From Entamoeba invadens IP1 (lineage: Eukaryota; Evosea; Mastigamoebida; Endamoebidae): a DNA stretch of 64,000 nucleotides. Under the pieces are notes generated by a model. It worked only from the letters and a program-made list of their open reading frames with translations. It searched no databases and was not told the origin of the DNA. Position 1 is the first letter of the stretch, and every line of letters begins with the position of its first letter. Position numbers and translations under genes: made by a program. This document shows, piece after piece, positions 21,447 through 31,622 of this stretch. The stretch covers positions 531,499-595,498 of the forward strand of contig NW_004440189.1 of NCBI RefSeq assembly GCF_000330505.1. Direction: 5' to 3'.

Positions 21447-21782
21447 ATGTCTACCTTTGTAAGTCAGTCATCGTTCTTGGACTGTTCCGACACACAGACA
21501 AACACATTTAATGTGTATGAAAGCCAAAACTACTACTTATTATCACTCTCATTACCAAACATTCTTACATCGACTCTTCAAGTGAAGTATATGAACAATT
21601 GGGTTGTTGTTAAAGCGTCTTTACTTTTGAGCTCAAACGCACCGAAGTTCGTCTCACAGTTTCCGCTCCCAACAAATGCGGATGGGTCACATTTACGAGC
21701 AAAGCTTCAGGGCGATGTTCTAGCAATTGTTGTGCCTAAGAAACAGACATATTGCACTGAGGTTGACATTATTTCTTTCTAA
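21447..21782 (+). CDS. Small heat shock protein (HSP20/alpha-crystallin fold)
   Basis: 111 residues with no intron. After a 28-residue N-terminus the sequence reads as an alpha-crystallin domain: YLLSLSLPNI (strands beta2-3), LQVKYMNNWVVVKA (strand pair), then FPLPTNADGSHLRAKLQGDVLAIVVPK, which is the conserved F-x-LP...V/I-A-x-L-x-x-G-V-L-x-I-x-x-PK end of the family (only the pattern is quoted). There is almost no C-terminal extension and no I-x-I motif, so oligomer assembly may differ from classic small HSPs. It may equally be a CS-type or p23-like fold. Expected to be a cytosolic holdase chaperone. Confidence 0.65.
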   Translation: MSTFVSQSSFLDCSDTQTNTFNVYESQNYYLLSLSLPNILTSTLQVKYMNNWVVVKASLLLSSNAPKFVSQFPLPTNADGSHLRAKLQGDVLAIVVPKKQTYCTEVDIISF

Positions 21783-21850
21783 TTTGTATTTCGTTATTAC
21801 ATCTTACTGGTTATATACTATAACAAATTGTGTCATGATGAAAAGCGAAG

Positions 21851-23152
21851 TCAATTCATTTCATTGGCAAACTGTTGGAGAATTGTTTCGAATATCCTTT
21901 TGTGCCCTTCATAACTTGGATGTCCATAAACACCCCAACACTCTTGATCTTTCTGTGTATAGCAAAGTTGGCAATTCAGTTCAACAACTCGCTTTCCATA
22001 TTTTCGATTGATTGACTTGATTGCGCTCTGCCACGCAATTTCCCCCTCACGTGGGAGTATAGGGCCAAGCTCGACAAAGATCGTTGAAGTCTTGTACACA
22101 CTAAGGAGTTTCTCTAAAAATAGAATGCAGTGCTCAGCAAAGACTTCGTCCAAGTCGCTTTCGTCGTTAGAAACAAAGAAGTCTATTATCGTCTTTTCAT
22201 GCCCTTCGTGCGTCCATTGTTCGACTTGTTTGCGAACTTCTTTCTTCTCGATTGCACTGTCAACACGAGGAAGTGGTGTTATGACCTTTGTTTCCTTCTC
22301 ATAGAAATGAACTTCTTTCTCTCTTTTAATTGCTTTTGGCTTAATGTAGGCGGGTGGAACAAGACTCTCATCAACAACATTGGCTACAACGTCCCAAAAG
22401 TCGTTCATTCCAAATGACAGAAGAACGTAATCTGGAATCCATTCTTTGTGGTCATACACAGACGTGTCACCGCCTGCGCACTCTCTGCTCCACAAAATTG
22501 GAAGGTTGAATTTCTCATTTGGAAATTCGATTTCTTTATAACTTCTCACAAGTCCAATACCACTATACGCGATTGTTCGAGTCGATAATTCAAATTTGTC
22601 GGCGAGTTGAGCTGCAAAAGTTGAAGTTGAGTCCGATTGGTATGGGACTGATGTGCACCCTTCGACTGGGAATATACCATATCCACACATCATTGAGTCT
22701 CCAATGATTTCCATTGTTTTCTGTTTTGTTCTTTCAATGGGTGGGAGTTTAATGTTTGATCCAAAGAATGATAAAGCCCCATCCCTAGCCTCTGTTATCT
22801 TTATAAGTGAAATTCGGACCAATCTATCTGTTCTATTTGTTAAGGTAATTGTTATAAAAGAGTTTTCAAAAGCAAGTGTATTGTTAATGAGTTCTTCTGG
22901 CACTGGGTGTATTGGTTCTGTTCTTGTTATCACCAACAATTCTTTAGTCTTGATTTTGATCAAATTCACTCCTTGTGATTTGAAGTATAGCACCAAAGTG
23001 CCTTGAGGACAGTTAAACTCAAACGAAGACGATGGCCAATCAAATGACATGCTTTTCTCTGTTTTTGTATAACGGCAGTTAAACAAGATGTTTTCAAAAC
23101 ACAAGTCAACAGGTATGTCAAGTGTTGTACTTTGTTGATACGTGACTTCCAT
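21851..23152 (-). CDS. SGNH/GDSL hydrolase, carbohydrate esterase family 2-like
   Basis: 433 residues from the ATG at 23152 (the frame extends further only through a GTG). The architecture is that of family CE2 esterases: an N-terminal beta-rich domain of about 140 residues followed by an SGNH domain. The nucleophile block is IIGDSMMCGYG with Ser about 153; the ND motif block is LLSFGMNDFW; the C-terminal HPSYEGH supplies the catalytic histidine. CE2 enzymes remove acetyl groups from polysaccharides. No signal peptide is visible, so secretion is uncertain. A charged Lys/Glu-rich insertion of about 80 residues sits between the ND and His blocks, longer than usual. Specific substrate is unknown. 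Confidence 0.8.
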   Translation of the reverse strand: MEVTYQQSTTLDIPVDLCFENILFNCRYTKTEKSMSFDWPSSSFEFNCPQGTLVLYFKSQGVNLIKIKTKELLVITRTEPIHPVPEELINNTLAFENSFITITLTNRTDRLVRISLIKITEARDGALSFFGSNIKLPPIERTKQKTMEIIGDSMMCGYGIFPVEGCTSVPYQSDSTSTFAAQLADKFELSTRTIAYSGIGLVRSYKEIEFPNEKFNLPILWSRECAGGDTSVYDHKEWIPDYVLLSFGMNDFWDVVANVVDESLVPPAYIKPKAIKREKEVHFYEKETKVITPLPRVDSAIEKKEVRKQVEQWTHEGHEKTIIDFFVSNDESDLDEVFAEHCILFLEKLLSVYKTSTIFVELGPILPREGEIAWQSAIKSINRKYGKRVVELNCQLCYTQKDQECWGVYGHPSYEGHKRIFETILQQFANEMN

Positions 23153-23490
23153 TGAAAAATAGTTCAGTTGTATTCTATTTTGAATATAAAAATGGCTGTT
23201 CACATTCACAAATTTTTAATACTTTTGTATTGTTATTATTTAATTAATATACAATATATATATATATTGTATCTATTATATTAATAAACAATATCTTGGA
23301 AAAACAGTTTACTATTAATGAATAATAAACTGAATTATATAAAATAATATAGTTGATTAATGAAATTTTGTTAACACTAAAAAATTTAAAAAGTAATAAA
23401 AAAAAACAATTTTTTTAATAAATCGGGAAATTGTACCTAAACTATTTTTCTAATTGAATATTACAGAGTCGATCTTTAAATATAAATCAA
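23153..23490. other. Divergent intergenic region with a perfect AT palindrome
   Basis: About 340 bp between the esterase and the 7-TM gene. It includes the perfect 24-base palindrome ATACAATATATATATATATTGTAT-type at 23249-23272, which could extrude as a cruciform. No gene is visible. Confidence 0.5.
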
Positions 23491-24344
23491 ATGGTTGAAC
23501 TACTTGTCAACCCCACTGAAGGCGACCAGTATGTTATTGCTCCGTTTATTTACACGACGTACTTTGCTGTTGTTGTTCTCTTTTTTATTTTTAAATTTCG
23601 CACTCAAAAGGTCAACATGCATTATGTAATTGTGATTCTGGCTTTTTTCATTCAGTCGTTTTGTTTGTTGTGTTGAGTAAGAAATGGATTCTGACACGTA
23701 GCCGTGTCGGTGAGTTCTATCATGCAAATGTACCAAAAAACGATGTGTATACCATACCTCTTTTCTCGATTGGTGTATATTTGTGACTTCTTTTTGATCA
23801 GTTTCACCCTCTTTTATTGGGCGCATGACTTCACTAATCGCGAGGCTCGAGTCGTTAACATTTTGTATTTAGGAATAGCTCTTGCTATTCTCAATAGTGT
23901 TTTTATTGTGTGTGTTTTAGTGGCGTTTTTCATGTTTGCTGCTCTTGGAAACAATTGTCAGAGCAACAACGGATACGTCGAAATGTTGAACACTTGGATT
24001 TCTGTTGGGTGTTTGTTACTATCTTATTTTTTTAGTGTGAAAAGGATTCAATCATAGCAAACATGGTTCTTGTCATCTTCGAGTGTGTCTTTGGAATTAT
24101 TATATTTTGGAGATACAAATACCAGGTCTCACACTTCACATCTTCAGACTCCAAAAAATCATTTTACATCTATTTCTTCGCAACTGCGTTTCTTATCGGT
24201 GAGAACTTACTTCGATTTGTTGCTCATCTCTACTACCCCATCACGGGAAAATACTTGAACGATGTCTTTTACCAATCTTTGATCCATTGGATTCCTGATG
24301 GTGTCGAGTGCTTCACCTTATGTTTGTTGTCTATGTGTTTATAG
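23491..24344 (+). CDS. Predicted seven-transmembrane protein, possibly TOM1/GPR137-like (three exons)
   Basis: Exons 23491-23662, 23702-24010 and 24058-24344 encode 255 residues. The introns are only 39 and 47 bp, both starting GTTTGT and ending TAG, and the phases fit (one base plus two at each join). Seven hydrophobic stretches are present, beginning at FIYTTYFAVVVLFF, YVIVILAFFI, YICDFFLISF, ILYLGIALAILN, WISVGSNMVLVIF, YIYFFATAFLIG and GVECFTLCLL. The motif YWAHDF after span 3 and the spacing of spans resemble the THH1/TOM1/TOM3 and GPR137 group, but this is a weak match made by eye. The extracellular N-terminus is short. It could be a G-protein-coupled receptor-like or lysosomal membrane protein; function is unknown. 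Confidence 0.6.
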
Positions 24345-24471
24345 AATTACCATTTATAGTAAAAAATACTATATTTATTCCACAACACATTTCTATTTTA
24401 AAATACTATTACAGTCTAATTTGATAATAATAAATTATTAACTAAGAGTGCTATTGTGGTCCCTAGATCGT

Positions 24472-24660
24472 ATGTCTTCACAGTTCAATCAGTCCTTTGA
24501 AAACACAATGTTTAAGAATGCTGAAATGATACAGGAAAATATTCTACAGCGTGTGGTGGGGGAGTTTTACCTTGATGGACATCGCTCCTATCAACGAAGC
24601 AGGTATTCTACGACTAGCAGGCATTCAGTGACCCAAGGAATTTTACTGAAGTTGGAATGA
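24472..24660 (+). CDS. Small hypothetical protein, 62 residues
   Basis: An ATG-initiated frame of 62 codons in the 484-bp space between the 7-TM and RasGEF genes. Its composition (codons such as CAG, GTG, GGG, CGC) is clearly less AT-rich than the flanks, which favours a real coding segment. The product is polar with two halves: NQSFENTMFKNAEM and an Arg/Ser/Tyr-rich tail (SYQRSRYSTTSRHS). No domain, signal peptide or membrane span is visible. It might be a genuine micro-protein or a remnant exon. Confidence 0.4.
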   Translation: MSSQFNQSFENTMFKNAEMIQENILQRVVGEFYLDGHRSYQRSRYSTTSRHSVTQGILLKLE

Positions 24661-24828
24661 GTCAAATTGTAATCGAACTGTTGTGTAGATAATTTTCAAT
24701 TCTGTTACTGTAGCATAACAATTTGTCGACTAGAAAATGTTATAAAAAACAAAAAAGGTGCTTTGCTTTCTTTCGAACGTTTGAAATCCTGAAATATAAA
24801 AATAGTGTCTTGAAAAATTTCAAGTTTC

Positions 24829-26328
24829 ATGTCCACAGGCGTGAGCAAACAACCCAGAACAGTGCGGAGGGATTCCCGCTCGACAGTGAGTAATTCGACG
24901 GATTGGTCCGGGATGTCCGGTACAGATGGGTTAATTGAGGAACAAAGTTATTACCCAGACCCCAATTACTCGACTCTTTTCGATCACCCTGATACCCCTG
25001 AGTACATCACATATACAACAGAGGCGGGGTGTGACTTCAAAATTATACAAATGGCGACACTTGAGAAGTGTCTCCAGACGATGTTCTCGAAAAGTTTTAA
25101 TGATGGATACTTCCAAGAGTGTTTCATCTTAGCGTATCGTTTGGTGACAACACCAGAAAGGTTATTAGATTTAATAGGTATCTTATTTGATCCAGTTATA
25201 CCCGAAGGAATGGACTGGGATACATTTGTGAAAGAAGTAGTGACGCCACTGCGACTGAAAATCATGAACTTTGTGAGGACTTGGCTGAAGAACGCGTGGA
25301 AAGACTTTGAAGGAAAAGACGAACTCATCGACAAACTTCAGCAGTTGATAGAAAGGTTCAAACAGTTTTCATCGAAAATGGGAACTAATATTAATAAGCA
25401 ATTAGAACTTAAAATTGCCCACGTCGAAGCAAAAAGTGAGGAGTCTTCTATGCCTGGGATCAAAATAACACAACTGGAGAAGAATGAGAAGTATGTGAAT
25501 GTCCTCCAATACCACCCGGCTGAATTTGCACGACAAATCTCTTATTTGCAAAACAACATATTCAGGAAGATCCCATATTATGAATTCTTGGGGAATGGGT
25601 GGACCAAGAAAGACAAAGAAACATTGACACCACAAATCATGCGACTAGTTCACTCAACTCAAAGACTGTTTGGGTACGTCCAAACAACGATTCTTGCAGT
25701 CAACGACGTCTCAAAACGTGCTATTTTACTCCACTACTTTTTGGTAGTCGCCGATGAAATGCGTAAATTGAATAACTTTGAAGGGATGAAGGCCGTGTAT
25801 TCTGCACTGATGTCAACACCAATTTTCAGACTGAAAGATACTTGGGACTCGATCACAACAGAAGACAAAGAGATTAATGGGCGCTTGAGTGAATTGTGTG
25901 ACCAAGCCAAAAACTTTAGTAAGTTACGAGAAGTGATGAAAATAGCCGTGTCACCATGTATCCCATTTTTGGGGAGTACAATGGGCGACTTAGTCTTTGC
26001 AGACGACGGAAATAAAAGAGTTGGAGAAGACAAATTGCTCATCAACTGGTTCAAAGTGCGACAGATTGGAAATTTGATCAAAGAAATCATGGTGAAACAG
26101 GCGGTTGCATACCCATTTAGAAAATATGATTCATTGGTCGAGTATTACAGTGGAGCGCCTGTGCTTGAAGACGAGGAACAGATGTATGACTTGTCTGTGT
26201 CACTCGAGGAGAAGCGTGGGGAGATGAATTCCGACCTCGAGAAGAAGATATCCAAACTCAAAAAGGATGGTCACGCAGCCGTCAAGAAGTACGTCAAATT
26301 TTATTCAAAAGCAGACGGATCGAAGTGA
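24829..26328 (+). CDS. RasGEF (CDC25-type) guanine nucleotide exchange factor
   Basis: 499 residues, no intron. A Ser/Thr/Arg-rich N-terminus leads into a RasGEF N-terminal module (about residues 60-175, with SFNDGYFQECFILAYR and TPERLLDLI) and the catalytic CDC25 domain (about 215-450). In the catalytic part, HPAEFARQISYLQNNIFRKI corresponds to the start of the domain, LLHYFLVVADEMRKLNNFEG to the helix with the conserved A/E-x-x-N-F-x-x motif, and CIPFLGSTMGDLVF to the P-(F/Y)-L-G-x-x-L-x-D-L motif. A Lys/Glu-rich helix ends the protein. RasGEFs load Ras with GTP at membranes. A second gene with a similar N-terminus begins at 63846. Confidence 0.92.
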   Translation: MSTGVSKQPRTVRRDSRSTVSNSTDWSGMSGTDGLIEEQSYYPDPNYSTLFDHPDTPEYITYTTEAGCDFKIIQMATLEKCLQTMFSKSFNDGYFQECFILAYRLVTTPERLLDLIGILFDPVIPEGMDWDTFVKEVVTPLRLKIMNFVRTWLKNAWKDFEGKDELIDKLQQLIERFKQFSSKMGTNINKQLELKIAHVEAKSEESSMPGIKITQLEKNEKYVNVLQYHPAEFARQISYLQNNIFRKIPYYEFLGNGWTKKDKETLTPQIMRLVHSTQRLFGYVQTTILAVNDVSKRAILLHYFLVVADEMRKLNNFEGMKAVYSALMSTPIFRLKDTWDSITTEDKEINGRLSELCDQAKNFSKLREVMKIAVSPCIPFLGSTMGDLVFADDGNKRVGEDKLLINWFKVRQIGNLIKEIMVKQAVAYPFRKYDSLVEYYSGAPVLEDEEQMYDLSVSLEEKRGEMNSDLEKKISKLKKDGHAAVKKYVKFYSKADGSK

Positions 26329-26433
26329 ATTATCTAAATGAGCACTTTTTAAGGATTTTAATATTTTTTTAACACCACTGCTTTTTTTGTTTTATTCAAA
26401 AAAAATGTTGATTGTCTTATGTAAATACTACAA

Positions 26434-26653
26434 CAATATGGTCACTCTGCCTTATATAAAACTTTGTGTTATCTAAGACTTTTATTTATAAATATTAGTT
26501 CATAAAAACTATTCAAATATATAAAAACTGAATTTGATTTTGGTGTTTTTGGTTTGTTATTATCGAACTATATAATAATTTATTTTAATTATAAATTAAC
26601 TATAATAGTCTTGCATAAAGCAAAGTTTTACATAAAGTAGAGTGACCATATTG
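26434..26653. mobile_element. Foldback / MITE-like element with 44-bp terminal inverted repeats
   Basis: Bases 26434-26477 (CAATATGGTCACTCTG...) and 26610-26653 are inverted copies of each other, with about six mismatches over 44 bases. The inner 132 bases are AT-rich and non-coding. This is the form of a MITE or foldback element. No clear target-site duplication is visible, so an ancient insertion or a simple genomic foldback cannot be separated. Confidence 0.6.
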
Positions 26654-27434
26654 TAATTGTTTTTATCTACTTTTGATGTAATATAAAATCGTTTGAAACT
26701 ATAAATGTGTAAAAAAAATAAAAGTCACTCTGAAATATGTAAAATTAATAAAGTTTGAAATAAATTAATAAAAATTATTTTAATAACCAAAAATAAAAAA
26801 AGTTTTTGTGTTTTTGGTTTGGGTTTTTTATAATTATAATATAATTTCTCTTAATCAAAATTTAACTATAAAAGTGAAACTATTTAATTTCATTATCATC
26901 AAAATTATAATAATTTATTTGTCGCGAATATTTATTTATTTAAAAAAGTCATTTTGTTAGCAAGTGTTTGTGTGATATTGTCACAACAATATCACTTTTA
27001 TTCATTGTTTTTGATCTACTGAAGAGATCCGAGTCAAAAGAAGATATGGAAAATGGGTGAAACGATGACACAAAATAATTGTTTAATTATGCACATTTTT
27101 TAAAAATGGTGGTCAATGTCGGTAAAATTATTCCGTCAGTCAAAGCAAATATGTTGTGTATAAAAATTTATTGTTTTGAATATCTTAATTTGGCATTTAC
27201 TTGTTGATTTGTTTTTTTTTGGATTTTTAATTGCTAAATTTGATAACAATTTAGCATCTGTGAATAGAGTTACTTGTCGTTGTATTGAAAAAATAAATGT
27301 TATAATAAAATGAACTTTATATAAAAGTCGTGTTAACAATTAAAAATCTAACTTTCTAAAAAAGAGTTAAATTTGGACTGGAAAAAATCGAGAAATTAAT
27401 CGAAATAATCAACAGAAACAGGGATAATAGACAT

Positions 27435-27695
27435 TTAAATTAGTGCTGGGTTTTTGGCCCGTTCATAAAACTCCGAGGTGTGATTTTCATTCTTAAAAGT
27501 GAGGGAAAAGACTTCAAAATCAGCGTGGCAAGTATTGGGTGAAACGACTGAGGAAGAGTCATCACCTGTTGGAGTTGGGAAAAGTTCATCTTTATAGCAT
27601 TTTTTAGTAACATTAGTGGTAGTTGAGACACACCGGACCTTATTAACATGTGAGTATGATGTTGGTAAAAGGACTGGTTGATATTCCTTATTCAT
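27435..27695 (-). CDS. Possible small hypothetical protein, 86 residues
   Basis: An ATG-initiated frame of 86 codons with more balanced composition than its very AT-rich surroundings. The product is Ser/Thr/Asn-rich (for example KDELFPTPTGDDSSS) with four cysteines and no signal peptide, membrane span or known domain. Splice partners were looked for and none was found. It could be a genuine orphan gene, an exon of one, or a remnant of a mobile element. Confidence 0.3.
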   Translation of the reverse strand: MNKEYQPVLLPTSYSHVNKVRCVSTTTNVTKKCYKDELFPTPTGDDSSSVVSPNTCHADFEVFSLTFKNENHTSEFYERAKNPALI

Positions 27696-29496
27696 AGTTG
27701 AACAAATTGAATAACTAGGTCATCTTTTGAATCAAAAAGATGCTTTGTATATGTTTTATGGATTTCTTTATTGAAATAATACCTTTTTCAAAACATCGAG
27801 GAATTGTGAGCAAATAAAAGAACATGGTATTATTTTACAGGAAAACATATAATTTTAATATTTGTTATCGGTAATATTTTCTTGTGGTAAAAAAAAGACG
27901 ACATTTTTTAATATAAAATGTATGTGAAAAAAAAAAGAGTTGCCGGTTTTCCAAAAGTCGTTCAAAGTAGTTGGTGATGATTTCGCTTTAAATGTTGTTT
28001 TATTATAGTTTATAATAAAATGATCGAAATAAAGCATGACATTTCACCGTTTATTCTATTCTTGTTTGTGTTATTCCACTTTATTTCTTATACTTTTTTA
28101 TCCCGACAAATCACACATAATAGTGTGTTATATTGTTGTTTTTTATAGTAAAAATCGACTTTTGTTTTTAACGGTCTCATTATTTATTATAGCATTTTGG
28201 TGAATAAAAAATAAAAGAAGTGAATAATTAAGATATTTAAAGATATTAGATATATCACCAATTTTGTGTTTAATAGGTAATATATTAAATTAAAAAAGAT
28301 TAATAATTTTTAATAATATATATTAGTATATATATATGTATATAATAATGTTAAGTGAAAAATGATATTAAAAACAATAATTTTGTTAGTTTATATTTGT
28401 AAGAAATCATTATTTCCATATCTATAACCATATTTCAGGGTTTGCCAACTGAAAAGAAGTAACATTTTTATAGTTACAATTTCAATCAAAAACTTGAATT
28501 TATTTATCTTTTTTATTAAGAGATGATGTTTTAATCAACTTGTTTTGTTTTTTATCGGCTTTAGATATTAAATCCAATTTACTTGACATATTCACCCCAA
28601 AAATATATTTTTTTTTTCTATTTATGTAACTAATTTTAAAATATATACAAATTTTTGTTAATTTTTTTTAAATGTTGTAATATCAAAAAAAAACTAGGAT
28701 ATGTTTACTAAATAAACGGGAATAAAGATAAAAAAATATTTAGTAATAATTAGAAACAAAAGTTTTTTTAATTTTAAGACAAAATTTGTCCTTCTTAATG
28801 AATTACATCAGATTAAATATTCGGAAAATTTAAGGACAATTTAAGTTGTTGTTGGCAAATGTTCAGTCAAAAAAAATTTAAAACAAACCACACACATTTA
28901 TCATTTTACTAATATTTGTTTTAAATTATCATTATTATAATTCAATAAACAAATATTGTACATTTTGTTTAAATAATAAGATAAATTTTAGAGAAATAAA
29001 TTGATAATATCATAGTACAATATAATCAGTTTTCTGTGAAAAAAATATTTATTATTTTATTATAACAACAACAACTATTTTGGTATAAAACTAATATTAT
29101 AATTATATATTACTATAAAAACTTTGAGGTCTAATTTCAATACAACTTTCTCAAAGACAGTTCCATTTCAACTCAACAATATTATTTGAAATTTCTTTTT
29201 ATTCAAATACCTTTTTGAATAATAAAAAAACTATAAAAAACTATAATGCAATTAAATTACTTTTCTTTATAATATAAACGTAACTATAATTCCAGTTTAT
29301 AGGCAGTTTCAAAATTATGTTTAAATAAATATACTTTTACTATATATTGTACATAAACAATAGTGATTAGAAATTATATCAATTAATATTAGTATTCCAA
29401 GTTCAAAAATGCTCTAAGAATTATCATTGCCTTATTTTCAAACAGAAATTTACTTTGTAAAAGGAGTCTTAAAAAACTTTATAGAACTGTAAAAGT

Positions 29497-31545
29497 ATGC
29501 TTGTTCTTCTCTTCGTTGGGTTCACAATTGCCTTCCGGCCTAATCCCGCTTTTGGTCTGCACAACTTTGACGATGTTATTGTGACTTGGTGTGGCTCTCG
29601 TAATAACAATAACGAAAATCGGTTCAGAGCCTCTGGTATTTGCCAATTGCGCTCCAACGTTAACAACTATGCACAAACACTCTTAGAAACAGACGGATTT
29701 TCTTTTATTGTCGGAGACACAAAATACAGCGACCCGGTCCAATTTGAAGGTGCAAACACGATAGAATATCCAGGTGAATATTCTCATCGACTTGAAACAT
29801 ACAACGACGTCGAAATCCCGACTGTAAAACTAACTAAAAGATATATAGTAATTCCAACCAAGCCCTTTACCCTTGAAAAGTACGAAATAACAAATGAAGG
29901 AGATTCGGATATTGAAGTGAATGTCATGGACTATATCACATCCACTCAGACAGAACAGCCAGTGAAAGGTGGTATCATCGAAGGCACTTTCAGTCAATAC
30001 TTTGACTATTCTGAAGACGCACTATTGACGAACATTTCTTTGATTATGGGCATGGTTGGTGCAAACACACAGACATTTAGTGATTTAAATGGGTCTTCTC
30101 CAATTACTGAGTTTGCCGAAGGGGGGAAGTTTGTGCAAGTGAAAGAAGCACAGGCAACCCAAATCATGTCTGCTTTCCAGAAGAATGTGACTGTCAAATC
30201 AAATTCGACGGAGAGTGTTATCGTTTATCGAATTGTCGTTCCAAGCAAAGAAATTGCTACTACTGGTGCCGAATTGGTGAAAGAAATTGAAGCCAAATCA
30301 TATGATGAATGGAAGGACAACTTGAAAGTTTTCATGGACCTCCACACTGCAAATTATAGAGTTCCCAAATTTGAAAATTTAGACGAGGAAAAGATGTGGT
30401 ACTCCTCTGTGCTTACTATGTTGTACTCCCAAAATCCAACGGTCGGTACTTTGGTTGCATCCTTCCACCCCCTGTATTACTACAAGACTTGGACCAGAGA
30501 TGCCGCATACTCCGCAGCTATTTTGACAGCGATGGGAGAGTACAACGGAGCTGAAAAGTTCTTGAAATGGCTTGCAAAAGCGGAGCTCCGAGACGGTGGG
30601 TTCTTCGCAACTACATACAGCTGGTGGGATGGAACATATGTAGGGTTTGTTGAGCCACAATATGATTCTGTTGGTGTTGCTTTGTATGTGTATTACTATT
30701 ACACACAAATGACACAAACAACTGGATTAATTAAGGACGAAACAGTCAAACAACGAATTAGAAAATTGGAGGATTTCTTGTTGTATAGAGATTGGAAAAA
30801 TCTTATTAAGCCAGACTATTCGATTTGGGAGGAAAGCAGCGATGGATGGACTTCATTAAGTGTCCCACTGCAATATTATGGATTCACACAAATCCAAGGC
30901 CACCACGGATTGTTAGCGGCTGCTATGATTGAAGAGAAGTATTATAAAGATACTAAAAGAGCTGAATTGCTGAGAAAGAGAGCGCAGGACCTATCAACTT
31001 CATTTGAGAAATTGTTCTGGAATGAAGAGAAAGGATACTTTGTCCAAGCAATTTGGCAGGACAACAAAAAGCAGAAAGTGATCGTCGACACATCGACTGC
31101 GACTATGGCGTTCAGTGACATTGTAACTGATCAAATAAAGATCAAAAAGCACTTTGATAACATCAGAAAGTTCAACACCAAACTTGAATACGGCCTTGCA
31201 AGATATCCACAAGACTCATACTTCTATTCCTCAAAGTGGAATATTGGAGGAAAAGAAGCTGGTGAAGCAAGCCCACCATGGGGAGTTGTCACAATGTTTA
31301 TGAGTTGGGCTGAATTGCTCTACGACGAATTCGACAATCATGCAAACGTAGTTAAAGAAAGATTGAATTGGATGATTAAACATACTGGAAACGATTATAT
31401 GCCATGCGGAGAAGCTGTAGACGGAATCACTGGCGACCCGATTATGTCATCAATGCCTGATGTATACGAACACGCAGGTGTGTATATCATGACAGCGCTT
31501 CAGAATCAACAACTCGTCCCACTCTTTAATTATAAGAAGTGGTAA
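29497..31545 (+). CDS. Secreted GH15 glucoamylase-like glycoside hydrolase
   Basis: 682 residues with an N-terminal signal peptide (MLVLLFVGFTIAF, cleavage probably near residue 15-20). An N-terminal beta-sandwich of about 280 residues precedes an (alpha/alpha)6 barrel typical of GH15. Motifs: YYKTWTRDAAYSAA near residue 330, DGGFF, YDSVGVALYVYY, then IWEESSDGW near 443 where the Glu is the expected general acid, and SSMPDVYEHAGVYIM near 650, whose Glu is a candidate for the general base. These enzymes release glucose from alpha-1,4 (and 1,6 or dextran) glucans. In Entamoeba such enzymes probably digest starch or glycogen, in phagosomes or outside the cell. Single exon. Confidence 0.88.
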   Translation: MLVLLFVGFTIAFRPNPAFGLHNFDDVIVTWCGSRNNNNENRFRASGICQLRSNVNNYAQTLLETDGFSFIVGDTKYSDPVQFEGANTIEYPGEYSHRLETYNDVEIPTVKLTKRYIVIPTKPFTLEKYEITNEGDSDIEVNVMDYITSTQTEQPVKGGIIEGTFSQYFDYSEDALLTNISLIMGMVGANTQTFSDLNGSSPITEFAEGGKFVQVKEAQATQIMSAFQKNVTVKSNSTESVIVYRIVVPSKEIATTGAELVKEIEAKSYDEWKDNLKVFMDLHTANYRVPKFENLDEEKMWYSSVLTMLYSQNPTVGTLVASFHPLYYYKTWTRDAAYSAAILTAMGEYNGAEKFLKWLAKAELRDGGFFATTYSWWDGTYVGFVEPQYDSVGVALYVYYYYTQMTQTTGLIKDETVKQRIRKLEDFLLYRDWKNLIKPDYSIWEESSDGWTSLSVPLQYYGFTQIQGHHGLLAAAMIEEKYYKDTKRAELLRKRAQDLSTSFEKLFWNEEKGYFVQAIWQDNKKQKVIVDTSTATMAFSDIVTDQIKIKKHFDNIRKFNTKLEYGLARYPQDSYFYSSKWNIGGKEAGEASPPWGVVTMFMSWAELLYDEFDNHANVVKERLNWMIKHTGNDYMPCGEAVDGITGDPIMSSMPDVYEHAGVYIMTALQNQQLVPLFNYKKW

Positions 31546-31622
31546 TTTGGTAGTTTCGTAATTATTGTTATAACATTTGTTTTGATATAAAATAATAATA
31601 TTAAAGTACTAAATAATATAAA

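Larger units (their letters stand above)
26329..29496. other. Gene-poor AT-rich region of about 3.2 kb
   Basis: The longest stretch without a secure gene. It contains a 220-bp foldback element (26434-26653), a 10-bp-stem hairpin at 26972-26995 (GTGATATTGT, loop CACA, ACAATATCAC), and a weak minus-strand coding candidate at 27435-27695. The rest, especially 27.9-29.4 kb, is A/T-homopolymer-rich with no recognisable structure. Confidence 0.6.
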
